Shown piece by piece: positions 22,981-32,316 of a stretch of 64,000 nt of DNA. The DNA comes from Ganoderma boninense (lineage: Eukaryota > Basidiomycota > Agaricomycetes > Polyporales > Polyporaceae). The position numbers and the translations under genes are program-made. The notes beneath the pieces were generated by a model. It saw only the letters and a list, made by a program, of their open reading frames with translations. It did no database searches and was not told where the DNA came from. The stretch is from positions 3,808,089-3,872,088 of the forward strand of contig CM035308.1 of NCBI GenBank assembly GCA_002900995.3, read 5' to 3'. Within the stretch, counting starts at the first letter, position 1; each line of letters begins with the position of its first letter.

Positions 22981-23583
22981 ATGGTAGCCACGGTCGATGA
23001 TGACGTCGTGATGGCGGAAGGCGTTAACGTTGAGAGCATGGCTGGCGTACCCACTACAATCCCGGAACCAATATCGCGTCTACCGCCTTGCCACGGATCC
23101 GCGGGGCCGTGCAGTACGTCGATCCATGCTATGGCGCGCGTTGCATTAGACACTCGCGAGAACTGGGACTGGGAGGAAGAGGACGGAGAAGACGAGGAGG
23201 GCGAGATCGACGCACCGAGCTTTGCTGTCTCCAAGGCCTATGCCAACTTTGGAAGGCCGTCGAGCCCTCCTCCTATAACTTCTCTCCCACCCGCGTTGCT
23301 GCATCCAAGTGGATGCATCTCCCTCCCCGCCGCCACCGCCTCCGAGGTCGAACTTGAAGAGGATGCAGACGGCGGTCTCTGGGAAGAGCCTACCGCCAGC
23401 ATTCCTGGGTCTCCTTGCCAGTGCCCGAGCCACGCCTCCTTCGCTGGGCCTGGCGAACCCCCGGAGAAGACTCAGGCTCAGGCCGCGGAGGATTCCCAGT
23501 TGCCGTGCGACAGTGACTACTCATACTGGCACGCCGCTCCGAGTCCAAGGCGGCGTCGCGATTCCCGAGGGAGACTGCGCTGA
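22981..23583 (+). CDS. Hypothetical acidic, Pro/Ser-rich protein (200 aa)
   Basis: Single uninterrupted frame from the ATG at 22981. The product is low-complexity: an acidic run (WDWEEEDGEDEEGEID) near residue 60, Pro/Ser-rich middle and a basic end (RRRRDSRGRLR). There are no domains or membrane segments. A noisy version exists in the inverted arm near 45900-46470, where the frame is broken. I do not recognise the family; it may be a fragment of a longer spliced gene, since coding-like sequence continues on both sides. Confidence 0.35.
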   Translation: MVATVDDDVVMAEGVNVESMAGVPTTIPEPISRLPPCHGSAGPCSTSIHAMARVALDTRENWDWEEEDGEDEEGEIDAPSFAVSKAYANFGRPSSPPPITSLPPALLHPSGCISLPAATASEVELEEDADGGLWEEPTASIPGSPCQCPSHASFAGPGEPPEKTQAQAAEDSQLPCDSDYSYWHAAPSPRRRRDSRGRLR

Positions 23584-23796
23584 GCCTACCAGCGCCGGCG
23601 CGGCTTCGGCTTCAGAGTTCTCAGTGAGCTTCTCGACCGGGACCGAAGTTTCCAACGTCTTCATGTCTGGCGGCAACTGGGTTCCTCGGGACAAAGGACG
23701 TCTGAATGCGCTGGGCCGATGTTGGACTTGAAAGTCAAGGTGGCAACGACGGGGGCCGAGCAGTTTCTCTATGTCATGGAGGATCAGCGCTTCACG

Positions 23797-23896
23797 GACA
23801 CCATAGCCAAGTGGTTACGGCGACAGATTCGAACGCTGGTCGGTCGTGCTTATCTGTTTCTCTTTGAGAGCGCAGGTTCGAATCCTGCTGGTGTCG
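23797..23896 (+). tRNA. tRNA-Ser (anticodon CGA) with 18-nt intron
   Basis: A perfect 7-bp acceptor stem (GACACCA / TGGTGTC) closes the structure. D stem GCC/GGC, anticodon stem ACAGA/TCTGT, variable arm TCTC-TTT-GAGA and T arm GCAGG-TTCGAAT-CCTGC all pair. The long variable arm marks a type II tRNA. In the anticodon arm, TTCGAA is followed by about 18 extra bases before the final A and the 3' stem, i.e. an intron one base 3' of the anticodon CGA, which reads UCG serine codons. The B-box GGTTCGAATCC is exact. Confidence 0.92.
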
Positions 23897-23907
23897 TATG
23901 CGCATTG

Positions 23908-23912
23908 TTTTT
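23908..23912 (+). terminator. Pol III T-run terminator for tRNA-Ser
   Basis: TTTTT starts 12 bases after the tRNA 3' end, the standard Pol III stop signal. Confidence 0.7.
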
Positions 23913-24080
23913 CTTGCCTGCTCATGTAGAATACGCAATGTTGTCCTCTCTGTGTATTCGTGGAAATACAAGGAAAGGTAGATAGACATTCAAGATCGCC
24001 ATCGCCCCCTAGATCTGCTCCGCAGGCAACGTACGTACACCCAACTCGCGGCAGGCACTGAGGTACAGCATGCAGAACTA

Positions 24081-25333
24081 CTAGAGCTTTGGTGCCATGG
24101 TGTCCATCCGGACAACGCTCCCTCCATCCACCGCGATTGTCGCGCCATTGACGAACGCTCCCGCCCTGCTCGCGAGGAAGATACACGCGCCAGCCACGTC
24201 CTCCGGAGTGCCGATCCGCCCGAGTGGTATCCGCGCCTTGATGATCTCGCCCTGCTCACGCAACGTCTGCGCCATCACTGAGGCAACACAGTCAGCATCG
24301 TAAGTTACTAGAATAGAGCGATGCACAGGGAGGAATGGACAGAAGGGGGAGCGAGACTGACTTTTGCTCTGGAAGGGCCCGCAGGCAAGCGTGTTGCTGG
24401 TGATTCCTTCGAAGCCCAGCCGCCCGGCGAAATTCCGGCTGAGGTGGTGCAGACCCGCTTTGCTCGCGGAGTAGGCATACGTCTCATGCGCGGGCACGGA
24501 CAGGCCCTCAACCGAACCGAGCTGCAGCACGAACAGTCACCGTAAGCGGTGCCGAGGAAGACGTTGACAGATGCAGGGGAGAGCGCGTGATGACACTGGC
24601 GGAGAGGACGTACGTTGATGATTCGCGCGGGATCGCGCCAGGTGCCGTCCTCCTGCCCGCCCTGCTCAGCCCCAGCGCGCAGGAGCGGGAGGCACTTCTG
24701 GGTGAGGTTGAAGACGCGTTGGAGGTTGAGCGTCAGGAGCTTCGTCCACGCCGAGTCCTGTCGACCATACGCCGTCCACGCAAATGAGCGTCACGACTCA
24801 CAGCAAATGTGCAGAAATGAACGAGTTACGGGACGCACCGGATACTCGTCGATGGTGTCGCCCCACGCGGCCCCAGCATTGTTCACAAGGACGTGCAGGG
24901 CGCTCTCGTGCTTGCTGAGCTCGGCGACGAGGTGGTCGACTTGCTCGAGCTTCTGCATGTCGGCTGGGATGGCGACGCACGTCCCGGGCCCGAGCGCGTT
25001 CAGCTCCTTCTCCGTCGCGGCGCAGTCCTTCGCGGACCGTGCTGAGATGTACACCTGGGGCGGATGCGGCAGGGTCAGTGCCATACATGGGTTTGCCGAC
25101 GACGCCAGGCTGGGTGGGAGAAGAAACACACCTTCGCGCCGTTCTTGATGAACCCGGTCGCAATCTACCAAAGGCCACATCCAGAGGCCAAAACCTGGAC
25201 CTCAGACTCCAAATACACTAGTGCACGAGCTCGAATGGGAACGTACCATCTTCCCGATACCACGGCTCCCGCCAGTTATCAGGACGACCTTGCCCTTGAC
25301 ATTGAAGAGACTGTTCGCCTGCAAGGACGACAT
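24081..25333 (-). CDS. Short-chain dehydrogenase/reductase (278 aa, 6 exons)
   Basis: Exons in transcription order: 25333-25247, 25164-25132, 25054-24839, 24757-24614, 24521-24362, 24277-24081; 837 bases, all phases agree. It has the classical SDR plan: Rossmann motif TGGSRGIG (about residues 19-26), NNAG followed by AAWG, the catalytic pair YSASK (Tyr and Lys) after a Ser in GSVEGL, and PEDVAGACIFLASRAG near the C-terminus, ending with VDGG. Such enzymes are cytosolic NAD(P)-dependent oxidoreductases; the local sequence resembles 3-oxoacyl reductase/RhlG-like SDRs, but the substrate cannot be read off. The start codon opens MSSLQANSLFNVKGK, an ordinary SDR N-terminus. A decayed copy without start codon lies at 44195-45435. 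Confidence 0.9.
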
Positions 25334-25860
25334 TCTAGCTCAAGTGGGGATGCAGCAAGGACGATCAAGGTGGGCTAGGACCTGCAGGAGGAGTGTGGTC
25401 TGGGGAGGCATTGTGGGGGCGGTAACAGTATAAGTTGATCGCCAGGGCGGTGGCACTTCGCGCGGGGCACGCAGCGGGCGCCCCGGGTCCGGCAATTGAC
25501 AGCACTGAATTGCCGGGTACGATCCACGGTCATCCACCAGGCGAAGTAGAGCCACTTAATTTACGGTGCAAGGCTTTGCGGTCAAATTGCACCGATGAAG
25601 CGTGACTGTGCTACTAGTAGTACAACTACGCTACACAAAATTATTGACATAGAATGCTTCCTCCATGGCACAAGCGCGAGTGCGAGAACAAGGACAGTTA
25701 CTCGCGCCCATAACTTGCAGGGTGAGCGAACCGAGTTCGTACGTACAGCGGATCCCCGAGTCGCAATGGCCACGGTATGGCTTCACAGTATTACAGGTGG
25801 GCATCATCTCACCGCGAAATCCTCAGCTAGTAACGCTAGCAAGCATCCTGTGTAGTAGCT
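25334..25860. other. Intergenic, nothing recognised
   Basis: Spacer between the SDR start and the 3' end of the F-box-like gene, with no supported features. The two genes point the same way. Confidence 0.6.
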
Positions 25861-26496
25861 TCAGTTAACAGTCCCCGTCACATCAAGTAAGACTCGGATA
25901 CCAAAGCTACTCACTTGGTCATACATTAAACCTCTAAAGGCGGTCCAGCTCGTCCTCATTTCCCTCCTGCGTCGACTATGCCGAGTCCAAGTCGTCGCGA
26001 CACGGGTACGGATCCCGGCCATGGACATCAGCCCTCGGGGCAATTCCCAGTACTTCTCTGCCTGCTCCACGTCCCAGCATCCTCCACTCGGGCTCCTGAA
26101 CGGACACACCCTCGCATCTCCTGCACGGCGATGCTCCACCACGTCCACGAGCGCGGCGAGCGGCACGAACGACTCCGCAAAGCGCGCTCGGGTCCCCACG
26201 CCGTCCGAGTCGCGCCGCCGCGTGTGGGGATGGAACATGAAGCGGCGGAGGGGAAATCCTGCATCCTTGCGTGCGGCGGCGGCGTACTCGAGCCCGGAAA
26301 ACGGAAAGTCGGCGAGGGCGATCTCCGCCTCGAGCCCGAGGACCTGCAGTTTCGGGCACGGGGTAGTATCACTAGTCGTTTGGAGCAGCACGCCGAGGAA
26401 GGCTTCGATCAGCGTACGTGTGTTGGCGTCGGGCATGTGTGCGGAGGTGCGCAGGGGTCGGAGGAGGCAGCACAGCTCGTGAAGGCACGCGAGAGA

Positions 26497-26679
26497 TGTT
26501 GGAAAAACCGTTGGAGGTCGAGCAGAGCAGCAGAAGCGAGTATATTCCGGTTGTCCTGTACCGTCGTCGTGGTACAGAGGCAAACGGATGGGCTACAAAA
26601 TAGTACAATCCCGCATCGTATCCTACGTCGGGAACTCCCGGCGAGCAAGCGCTCGCTTGCCAAAATCTGTGCTCCAACA
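26497..26679. repeat. 183-bp direct repeat, copy 2
   Basis: Essentially identical to 27384-27566, offset 887 bases. It carries F-box-gene coding sequence on the minus strand. The pair flanks a 704-bp insert (26680-27383) of unknown origin. Confidence 0.9.
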
Positions 26680-27383
26680 CACCCCCACAAGCGTGCGCCT
26701 TGCGAGCAACACAGAATCAGAAATGAAAAACAGTCTGCGCACCCCCATAAACCAAAAGAAACCTTCAACTCCTCAACAGCTTCAGCTCGGAAATCTTCAT
26801 CGGCTAGACAGGCACTCCGGTGCTCGCCCATGGTCAGCGACCAATAATCTGCGCAAATGCTCGCGTGCGGCTCCGTGCGCTTTGACTCGGTAATCAGCGG
26901 GGAAAGGTGGTGGTGCGGTGTTCGCCTGGGCTCGCAGTGTCATCATCAAGACACTGGAAGGAAGGGGGAGGGGTCTCGCTCGACTCGTTCGTCGGGAATC
27001 GGCAGAGATCGGGGTAATCGCGTCGCATCGTCGTCGTCATCATCGTCGGATCGCGGGGGGAGGGGGGTCTCTTCTCGGGTAGCTCTTCTTGGGTTCCTCG
27101 TGTTCTCGTCTCAGGGTAGAAAACAGGCAGGGGACTCATCTTCGAAAGCCATGCCTCAGCGCGTTCATCAGCAGCCTCTCGGGGCTCGTCAGCAGCGGCA
27201 TCTCCTCGGTCTTCAACAGCTGCAGCGAAGCAGCGTCATCGGGTGCGCCTCGCCAGGCGGCTTCGGGTAGCGACGAGCGTATCGGGACTCGTGACGACAT
27301 CGAGGTGGCTCGGAACGGCGAGAGCTCGGACCTCCTTTAGCCCTATGTTTTACTAGCCGGCTAGACTGGCTAGGATCCGTTTG

Positions 27384-27566
27384 TGTTGGAAAAACCGTTG
27401 GAGGTCGAGCAGAGCAGCAGAAGCGAGTATATTCCGGTTGTCCTGTACCGTCGTCGTGGTACAGAGGCAAACGGATGGGCTACAAAATAGTACAATCCCG
27501 CATCGTATCCTACGTCGGGAACTCCCGGCGAGCAAGCGCTCGCTTGCCAAAATCTGTGCTCCAACA
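27384..27566. repeat. 183-bp direct repeat, copy 1
   Basis: Matches 26497-26679; both copies also recur in the noisy arm near 41880-42060 and 42835-43020, so the rearrangement predates the 10 kb duplication. Confidence 0.9.
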
Positions 27567-28061
27567 AGAGATGCTCGAGCGTCGGTGGGAGGATGAGCGG
27601 GATGGTCTCGAGCTCGTCGAGGTTCGCGTGCAGGACTGTGATGTTGCTGAACGGTGCTGGGAGTATCGAGGGCAGCCGCGCGAGCCATGCTGAGGAGTCG
27701 ACGCACCGCCAGTCGAAGTGTTCGACCACCTCTGGCAGTGTAGCGACCTGCTTAAATATCATATTCAGGAGTTCGGGTGGCATACGATTGATGTTCGTCA
27801 ATTGTCTGGTGTGGTCCTCCTGGATTTTCTGAAAGGGAGCATACCCAGCCAAGATCGACGCATGTGAGTTTTCGATTGAATATATACCATCCGCTCAGCA
27901 CGTAGCAAATGCATACCTCAACAATACTTTCACTGCATAAAATAGTAAGTCTGTGAAAGAATTGCTATCATGAAGTTCGTAAATACCACGAATTTGACAT
28001 CTTGGTAGATGCGAGCGCCTTGACGCATTCAACGTCGGGGAAGGTGCGCTAGTCATGGGAG

Positions 28062-28820
28062 TTACAGCCCTTTCCGAAATTGATGTCCGCGCGCGTCTCC
28101 GCGCAGAAAAAATCGAAAAAAGCGAAAATTCATGAGGTACAAAGTAGGGATGATTCACACATCTTACGGCCCTCCATTCTATACATGGAGCGTCTTTATG
28201 CATGTATGATGTGTTATAGAACGAGAGAAGGGAAAGTATGTGAGTTAGAGCACTCAGAGCAGTTCTCATGATCCAGCACCGAGTTCAGCGTTGTGGGGAG
28301 AGAGAGCTCAGTTCCTTGACACGGATTGAGCTTTACAGGTGTCAAATCGATACTTTCCCTCATTTGTGATTTTTTGAGCTAGATTTTAGACCATAGGATG
28401 GCTGTATGGTGTCAAACGCGATGGCTTCCTCGACGGCCTCTCGGCGCTTATACCGAAGGAAAGTCGACCGGTCGAGGTTCATCCATCCTTCAACCACAGG
28501 TGCCAAATTGTTATTTTATACGGCATACAATATTTCACAGATACCTCAGGTGTCGTGTTGAGCGAACGATCCGCCCCAACTCTGCCCAACCAAAGCAGAG
28601 ACGTGACTTCCGCCCCCGATGACGATTCGTGTCTATCTCGTGAGTAACTTGCTCCCCACTCCTGATTCAAGTTCGTGCATGCTCTCAAAATAATCCTGAG
28701 ACTGTTACACACCAAATCCTGGCACTACATTATCCGCAGCCTGTGGTTATGAATTTTCGCATTTTTCGATTTTTTCTGCGCGGAGACGCGCGCGGACATC
28801 AATTTTGGAAAGGGCTGTAA
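28062..28820. mobile_element. MITE-like element with ~71-bp terminal inverted repeats
   Basis: The left end, TTACAGCCCTTTCCGAAATT..., at 28062-28132 is mirrored at 28749-28820 with about three mismatches. The repeats contain a GC-rich palindromic core (CCGCGCGCGTCTCCGCGC) next to an A-rich tract. The 620-bp interior has no credible ORF. The ends TTA...TAA could mean a TTA target, but a clear duplication is not visible. Confidence 0.75.
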
Positions 28821-28896
28821 AGGAAGATTCGCATAATCGCATAGAGCACACTGACGAACATTATATCACTCACAATTCTAGAGTGTTTGAAAACTG

Positions 28897-29942
28897 CCAG
28901 CCAGCCAGGCTCCTTCCCACCACCACTCTTCGGTTGAGAGGCAATTCCAGGAGCGGGGGTCGAGGTGGATTCCGAGAGGCGAGTCGCGACCTTGATCATG
29001 TATAAGCGCCAGTAATGTGGAGTCACGTGTATTCGTAGAGTTGGCCTTCAGGGTAGGTCGTGGAGCCAAGGGCCCGACCAACATTGGTCCTAGACGCCCC
29101 AGGATTGGTCCTGATTGGAGCGCGCAAGACCATTAGACGCCCGAGTTGGTCGACCAATGTCGTGGCACGTGAGCCCCGAGAGTCCTCGCGCGGGGGCTCG
29201 AGCCTCCATACACCCGGTTTCAGACCTTCCAAGGCCACTAAAAATGTAGAAAATATATTCCAGAATTTCTAATATACACTCCCTTGAAAGCCGTTGGAAG
29301 GGAGGCCAGAAATGCTGCGCTAGAGCAGCAGATGAGCTGAATAGAGCATAGGTCACCCTGTGCTGCAGATTGTTCACAGAAAGTACTGATTAAGACCTCA
29401 TTTTAAAGGTGTTCTATCCCCTTTCAAATATACCCAGCCGCGAGGAAAACAGAGCAAAATTGATGGAGAGAGCCTCGTCTCAAACCGAGGCTAAGCGCCC
29501 GCCGTCGGTATAGCTCGTTACAGAGCTTATAAACGGATACGCGGCCGCGCGCGCGCCGCCGCGAGAACTAGAAGAAATACTACAAAATATACCTAATTTT
29601 TACCAATAATAGTGACTGGGAAACAAAGGAGCTGGAGGGAAGGGTGAGATGTTGGTCCGGGGCAGGAGAGGAGCGCGCCTTCGGCGCGCGCGCACCCTGG
29701 GCATCTTTCGGGCGCTTCCAGGCCGCTGCGCGGCCCGAGCCCACCCTTGGCATGACCAACTTGCCGGCCTTCAACCTCGCCCTCTCGAGTTGAGGGCAAC
29801 TTCATCTCTTCACGTGACTAAACATGACTGGCGCTTAACATGATATAGCCTGAGTCCCGCTTCTCGGATTCCACCTCGACCCCCGCTCCTGGATATCGGC
29901 CCTCAACGAGAGAGTGGTGGTGGGAAGGAGCCTGCCAGCCAG
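28897..29942. mobile_element. Second inverted-repeat element, ~1.05 kb, ~137-bp arms
   Basis: 28897-29033 is complementary to 29806-29942 over about 137 bases (shared pieces AGGCTCCTTCCCACCACCA and GGAGCGGGGGTCGAGGTGG). The interior holds short direct repeats of a CGACCAACATTGGTC type and no credible ORF. It lies next to the preceding element; both are copied in the noisy arm. Confidence 0.7.
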
Positions 29943-30523
29943 CGTGATAACTGGGAGGGAGGGACGGAGGGACGGACGAAGGATTTGTTTTGCCGCCCGT
30001 TGTCGGAGGCTCTCCGGGATGTCCCGGGATCCGATAATATCCTCGCAGTTTTCAGCTCATGCTCTTGTAGAATGAACTTCCTTCTCTTTACCTTTGGAGG
30101 TGCTCCTCCTCTCAGCCCACTCCAAACTTTCCGAGAAGCAGTGAGTGCATGCGCGGCCTGTTTCAAATTGATTAAATGACTCGTGTCTAGCTTTAAAAAT
30201 TCTAGCCACGACGAATTGAGCACGCCCTCGGTTTGCTCCTAAGTAGTTGCCCCCGCAAATGGCGTGCGTATCCTACCGGCATCCACTGCTGGCACCTCGA
30301 TACACGTGGAGTTTCCAACCGTGTGAGTCCGCCTGTGTGACTCCCTTGCCGCGGACGTGCGTGTCCTCCCGGCATCCCATCCGAGTCACAAGGCAATGAG
30401 CGCTAGCGTAGGCATCGTCATGCTCGTACACCTACACCATGCGGTGTTTCTAAGGTGTTGTTGGCCGATGAGTGAGCCAGAGGGACAACAGCGCAGTCAT
30501 CGGGCCCGCCGACGGTCGAAAGC
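29943..30523. other. Upstream region of the FAD monooxygenase
   Basis: No gene recognised. The G-rich GGGACGGAGGGACGGACG tract near 29960 is low complexity. Confidence 0.6.
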
Positions 30524-30533
30524 GTATATAAGG
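30524..30533 (+). promoter_or_regulatory. TATA box of the FAD monooxygenase gene
   Basis: GTATATAAGG about 120 bases upstream of the ATG at 30651, a normal fungal core-promoter distance. Confidence 0.6.
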
Positions 30534-30650
30534 CTCATCATCGTTGGCACTAGGACTCCCCATCCCCATCCGGTGAGCAGCCATATCCTCCACTCTCAAC
30601 CACAGAATTCATCCCCAGCCTTTCCTACCCCCAGACTCTATCTAACAACA

Positions 30651-31865
30651 ATGTCCTCCAACACCCAGGCCCATCCCCGTATCGCCATCATCGGCGGTGG
30701 CTTAGGCGGCCTCGCTGTCCTTTTGACCCTCCATCGCCGCGGCATCCCAGCCACCGTCTACGAACGCGACGCCAGCTTCGACGCACGCGCCCACCTCGGC
30801 GGCTCCCTCGACCTCGGATGGAAAAGCGGCCAGCGCGCCCTGCGCGAGAACGGGCTCCAAGGCGAGTTTGACAACAACTCTCGCCCCGAAGGTGAGGATC
30901 TCAGGATCTGCGACAGCACTGGCAACGTGCACCTCAAGCTCGGCGGCGAGGATGACCCTCCCCAGCGCGAGGAGGACATCCGCCCCGAGATCGATCGCAC
31001 TGTCCTCCGCAAGCTACTCCTCGACGCTGTCCCCGCCGATCTCGTCCAGTGGGACCAAGCCCTATCCTCTGTGCGCGCCCTCGGCGACGGCCAGCACGAG
31101 CTTACCTTCGCCAATGGCCTCATTACCACCTGCGACCTCCTCGTTGGCGCCGATGGAGCGCATTCACGTGTCCGCCCCCTCCTCTCTTCCGCGACCCCGG
31201 AATTCCTCGGAGTGAACGGTGCAGAGATATCCCTCGCCCCCGAGACGACCACTCTGCCCGGGCTCGCAGAGACGATCGCGAACGTCGGGAAAGGCACGAT
31301 GATGGCGATGGAGGACTCGCGCATGCTCGGTGCGCAGGTCAACGGCGACGGCCGCATCCGTACGTACGCCTTCCTCCGCGCGCCTGTGTCCTGGACGATC
31401 TCCGCCGAACCCGCTGCGGCCAAGGCCATCCTCAAGGAGAATTACGCCGGGTGGGCTGAGTGGCTGCTAAACCTGATCGACTACTGCGACGAGAGCGCGA
31501 TCTATCCCCGCGCGCTCTGGTCCCTCCCTGTCGGCCACAAGTGGGCCCACGTTCCGGGTGTGACGCTCGTCGGTGACGCGGCGCACCTCATGAGCCCGTT
31601 TGCTGGGGCCGGGGCGAATCTCGCGCTGCTCGATGGACTCGAGCTCGGCCTCGCGCTTGCAAGCCTGAAGGAGAAGGGGACTCTTGGTGAGGTAGACGCC
31701 GTCTCGGAGGCCGTGAAGGTGTTTGAGGAGAACATGTGTGCGATGGCAGGCCGCGTGTCGGCGAAAGCGAACGGGATGCTCGAGGTATGTGTTGGGCCGG
31801 GTACCCCTCAGGCTGCGATCAAGCGGTTCGGCGAGGTTGCAGCAACCGGTGAGCGGGAGGGGTGA
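30651..31865 (+). CDS. FAD-dependent monooxygenase (404 aa, single exon)
   Basis: One uninterrupted frame from the ATG at 30651. The N-terminal Rossmann motif is IIGGGLGGLA (residues ~13-22), the mid-protein FAD/NADPH motif GADG is at 166-169 and GDAAH at 308-312, followed by SPFAGAGANLAL. SGQRALRENGL near residue 58 also suits the TetX/salicylate-hydroxylase-like aromatic hydroxylase group. These flavoproteins insert one oxygen atom into a substrate using NAD(P)H and O2; the substrate cannot be told. There is no signal peptide or C-terminal membrane anchor. The lack of introns is unusual beside its intron-rich neighbours. A degenerate inverted copy is at 37590-38796 and a third 3' fragment at 53212-53790, so the family is duplicated locally. 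Confidence 0.9.
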   Translation: MSSNTQAHPRIAIIGGGLGGLAVLLTLHRRGIPATVYERDASFDARAHLGGSLDLGWKSGQRALRENGLQGEFDNNSRPEGEDLRICDSTGNVHLKLGGEDDPPQREEDIRPEIDRTVLRKLLLDAVPADLVQWDQALSSVRALGDGQHELTFANGLITTCDLLVGADGAHSRVRPLLSSATPEFLGVNGAEISLAPETTTLPGLAETIANVGKGTMMAMEDSRMLGAQVNGDGRIRTYAFLRAPVSWTISAEPAAAKAILKENYAGWAEWLLNLIDYCDESAIYPRALWSLPVGHKWAHVPGVTLVGDAAHLMSPFAGAGANLALLDGLELGLALASLKEKGTLGEVDAVSEAVKVFEENMCAMAGRVSAKANGMLEVCVGPGTPQAAIKRFGEVAATGEREG

Positions 31866-32216
31866 GGGACTCCAAGGTGCGTCGAGGAGATGCGATCCTG
31901 AAGAGAACCTACGGGTTCCGTAGGGTAGGCTATGGTGCTCGAGGAGAATATACTGGTTGAGTTGAAATTGTTCAAGTGTGCGGCTGAGACCAATAAGTGC
32001 GACAGCCATTACAGCGGCAAATGTTTGGGGCCAATGGATGACATGTAGATATCAGGGCAGTGGAGCGACCAGGGCATTGGAGCGCTGCTGATACATGGAC
32101 CAACAGAGCCTGCGTCATGGCAAGCTATCACTTAGAAGCCTTAATTCTTCCTCCCCACCGACGACCTAGAGTTCCGAAAGACTGTTGTGAGTAGACTGGT
32201 TGTACAGAATGAGACG
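31866..32216. other. 3' flank of the monooxygenase up to the gap
   Basis: No gene. Its first ~150 bases recur downstream of the third monooxygenase fragment near 53212-53260, showing the duplication included 3' flanking DNA. Confidence 0.6.
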
Positions 32217-32316
32217 NNNNNNNNNNNNNNNNNNNNNNNNNNNNNNNNNNNNNNNNNNNNNNNNNNNNNNNNNNNNNNNNNNNNNNNNNNNNNNNNNNNN
32301 NNNNNNNNNNNNNNNN
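32217..32316. other. Assembly gap (100 N)
   Basis: Separates the clean duplication arm from the inverted copy of the 2.3 kb repeat; both flanks are duplicated sequence. Confidence 0.98.

Larger units (their letters stand above)
25861..27852 (-). pseudogene. F-box-like gene broken by an 887-bp duplication/insertion
   Basis: The 5' part holds an F-box-like start (RMPPELLNMIFKQVATLPE, from about 27784) followed by text typical of basidiomycete F-box proteins (FDWRCVDSSAWLARLPSIL). At 27383 the frame enters a 704-bp insert and stops. A 183-bp coding segment is present on both sides of the insert (27384-27566 and 26497-26679). From the second copy the frame runs on through LIEAFLGVLLQTT, VLGLEAEIALADFPF and MYDQVSSFGIRVLL to the stop at 25861. 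Without the insert and one repeat the two halves read as one protein. No in-frame ATG precedes PPELL in this exon, so an upstream exon is likely. F-box proteins recruit substrates to SCF ubiquitin ligases. Confidence 0.6.
21950..32216. repeat. Left arm of a ~10 kb inverted duplication (clean copy)
   Basis: The whole stretch from the end of pol to the gap at 32217 reappears as reverse complement at 37235-47398. Here splice sites, reading frames and the tRNA are intact, so this copy is the reliable one. It ends at the gap, so the duplication probably extends further. Confidence 0.9.
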
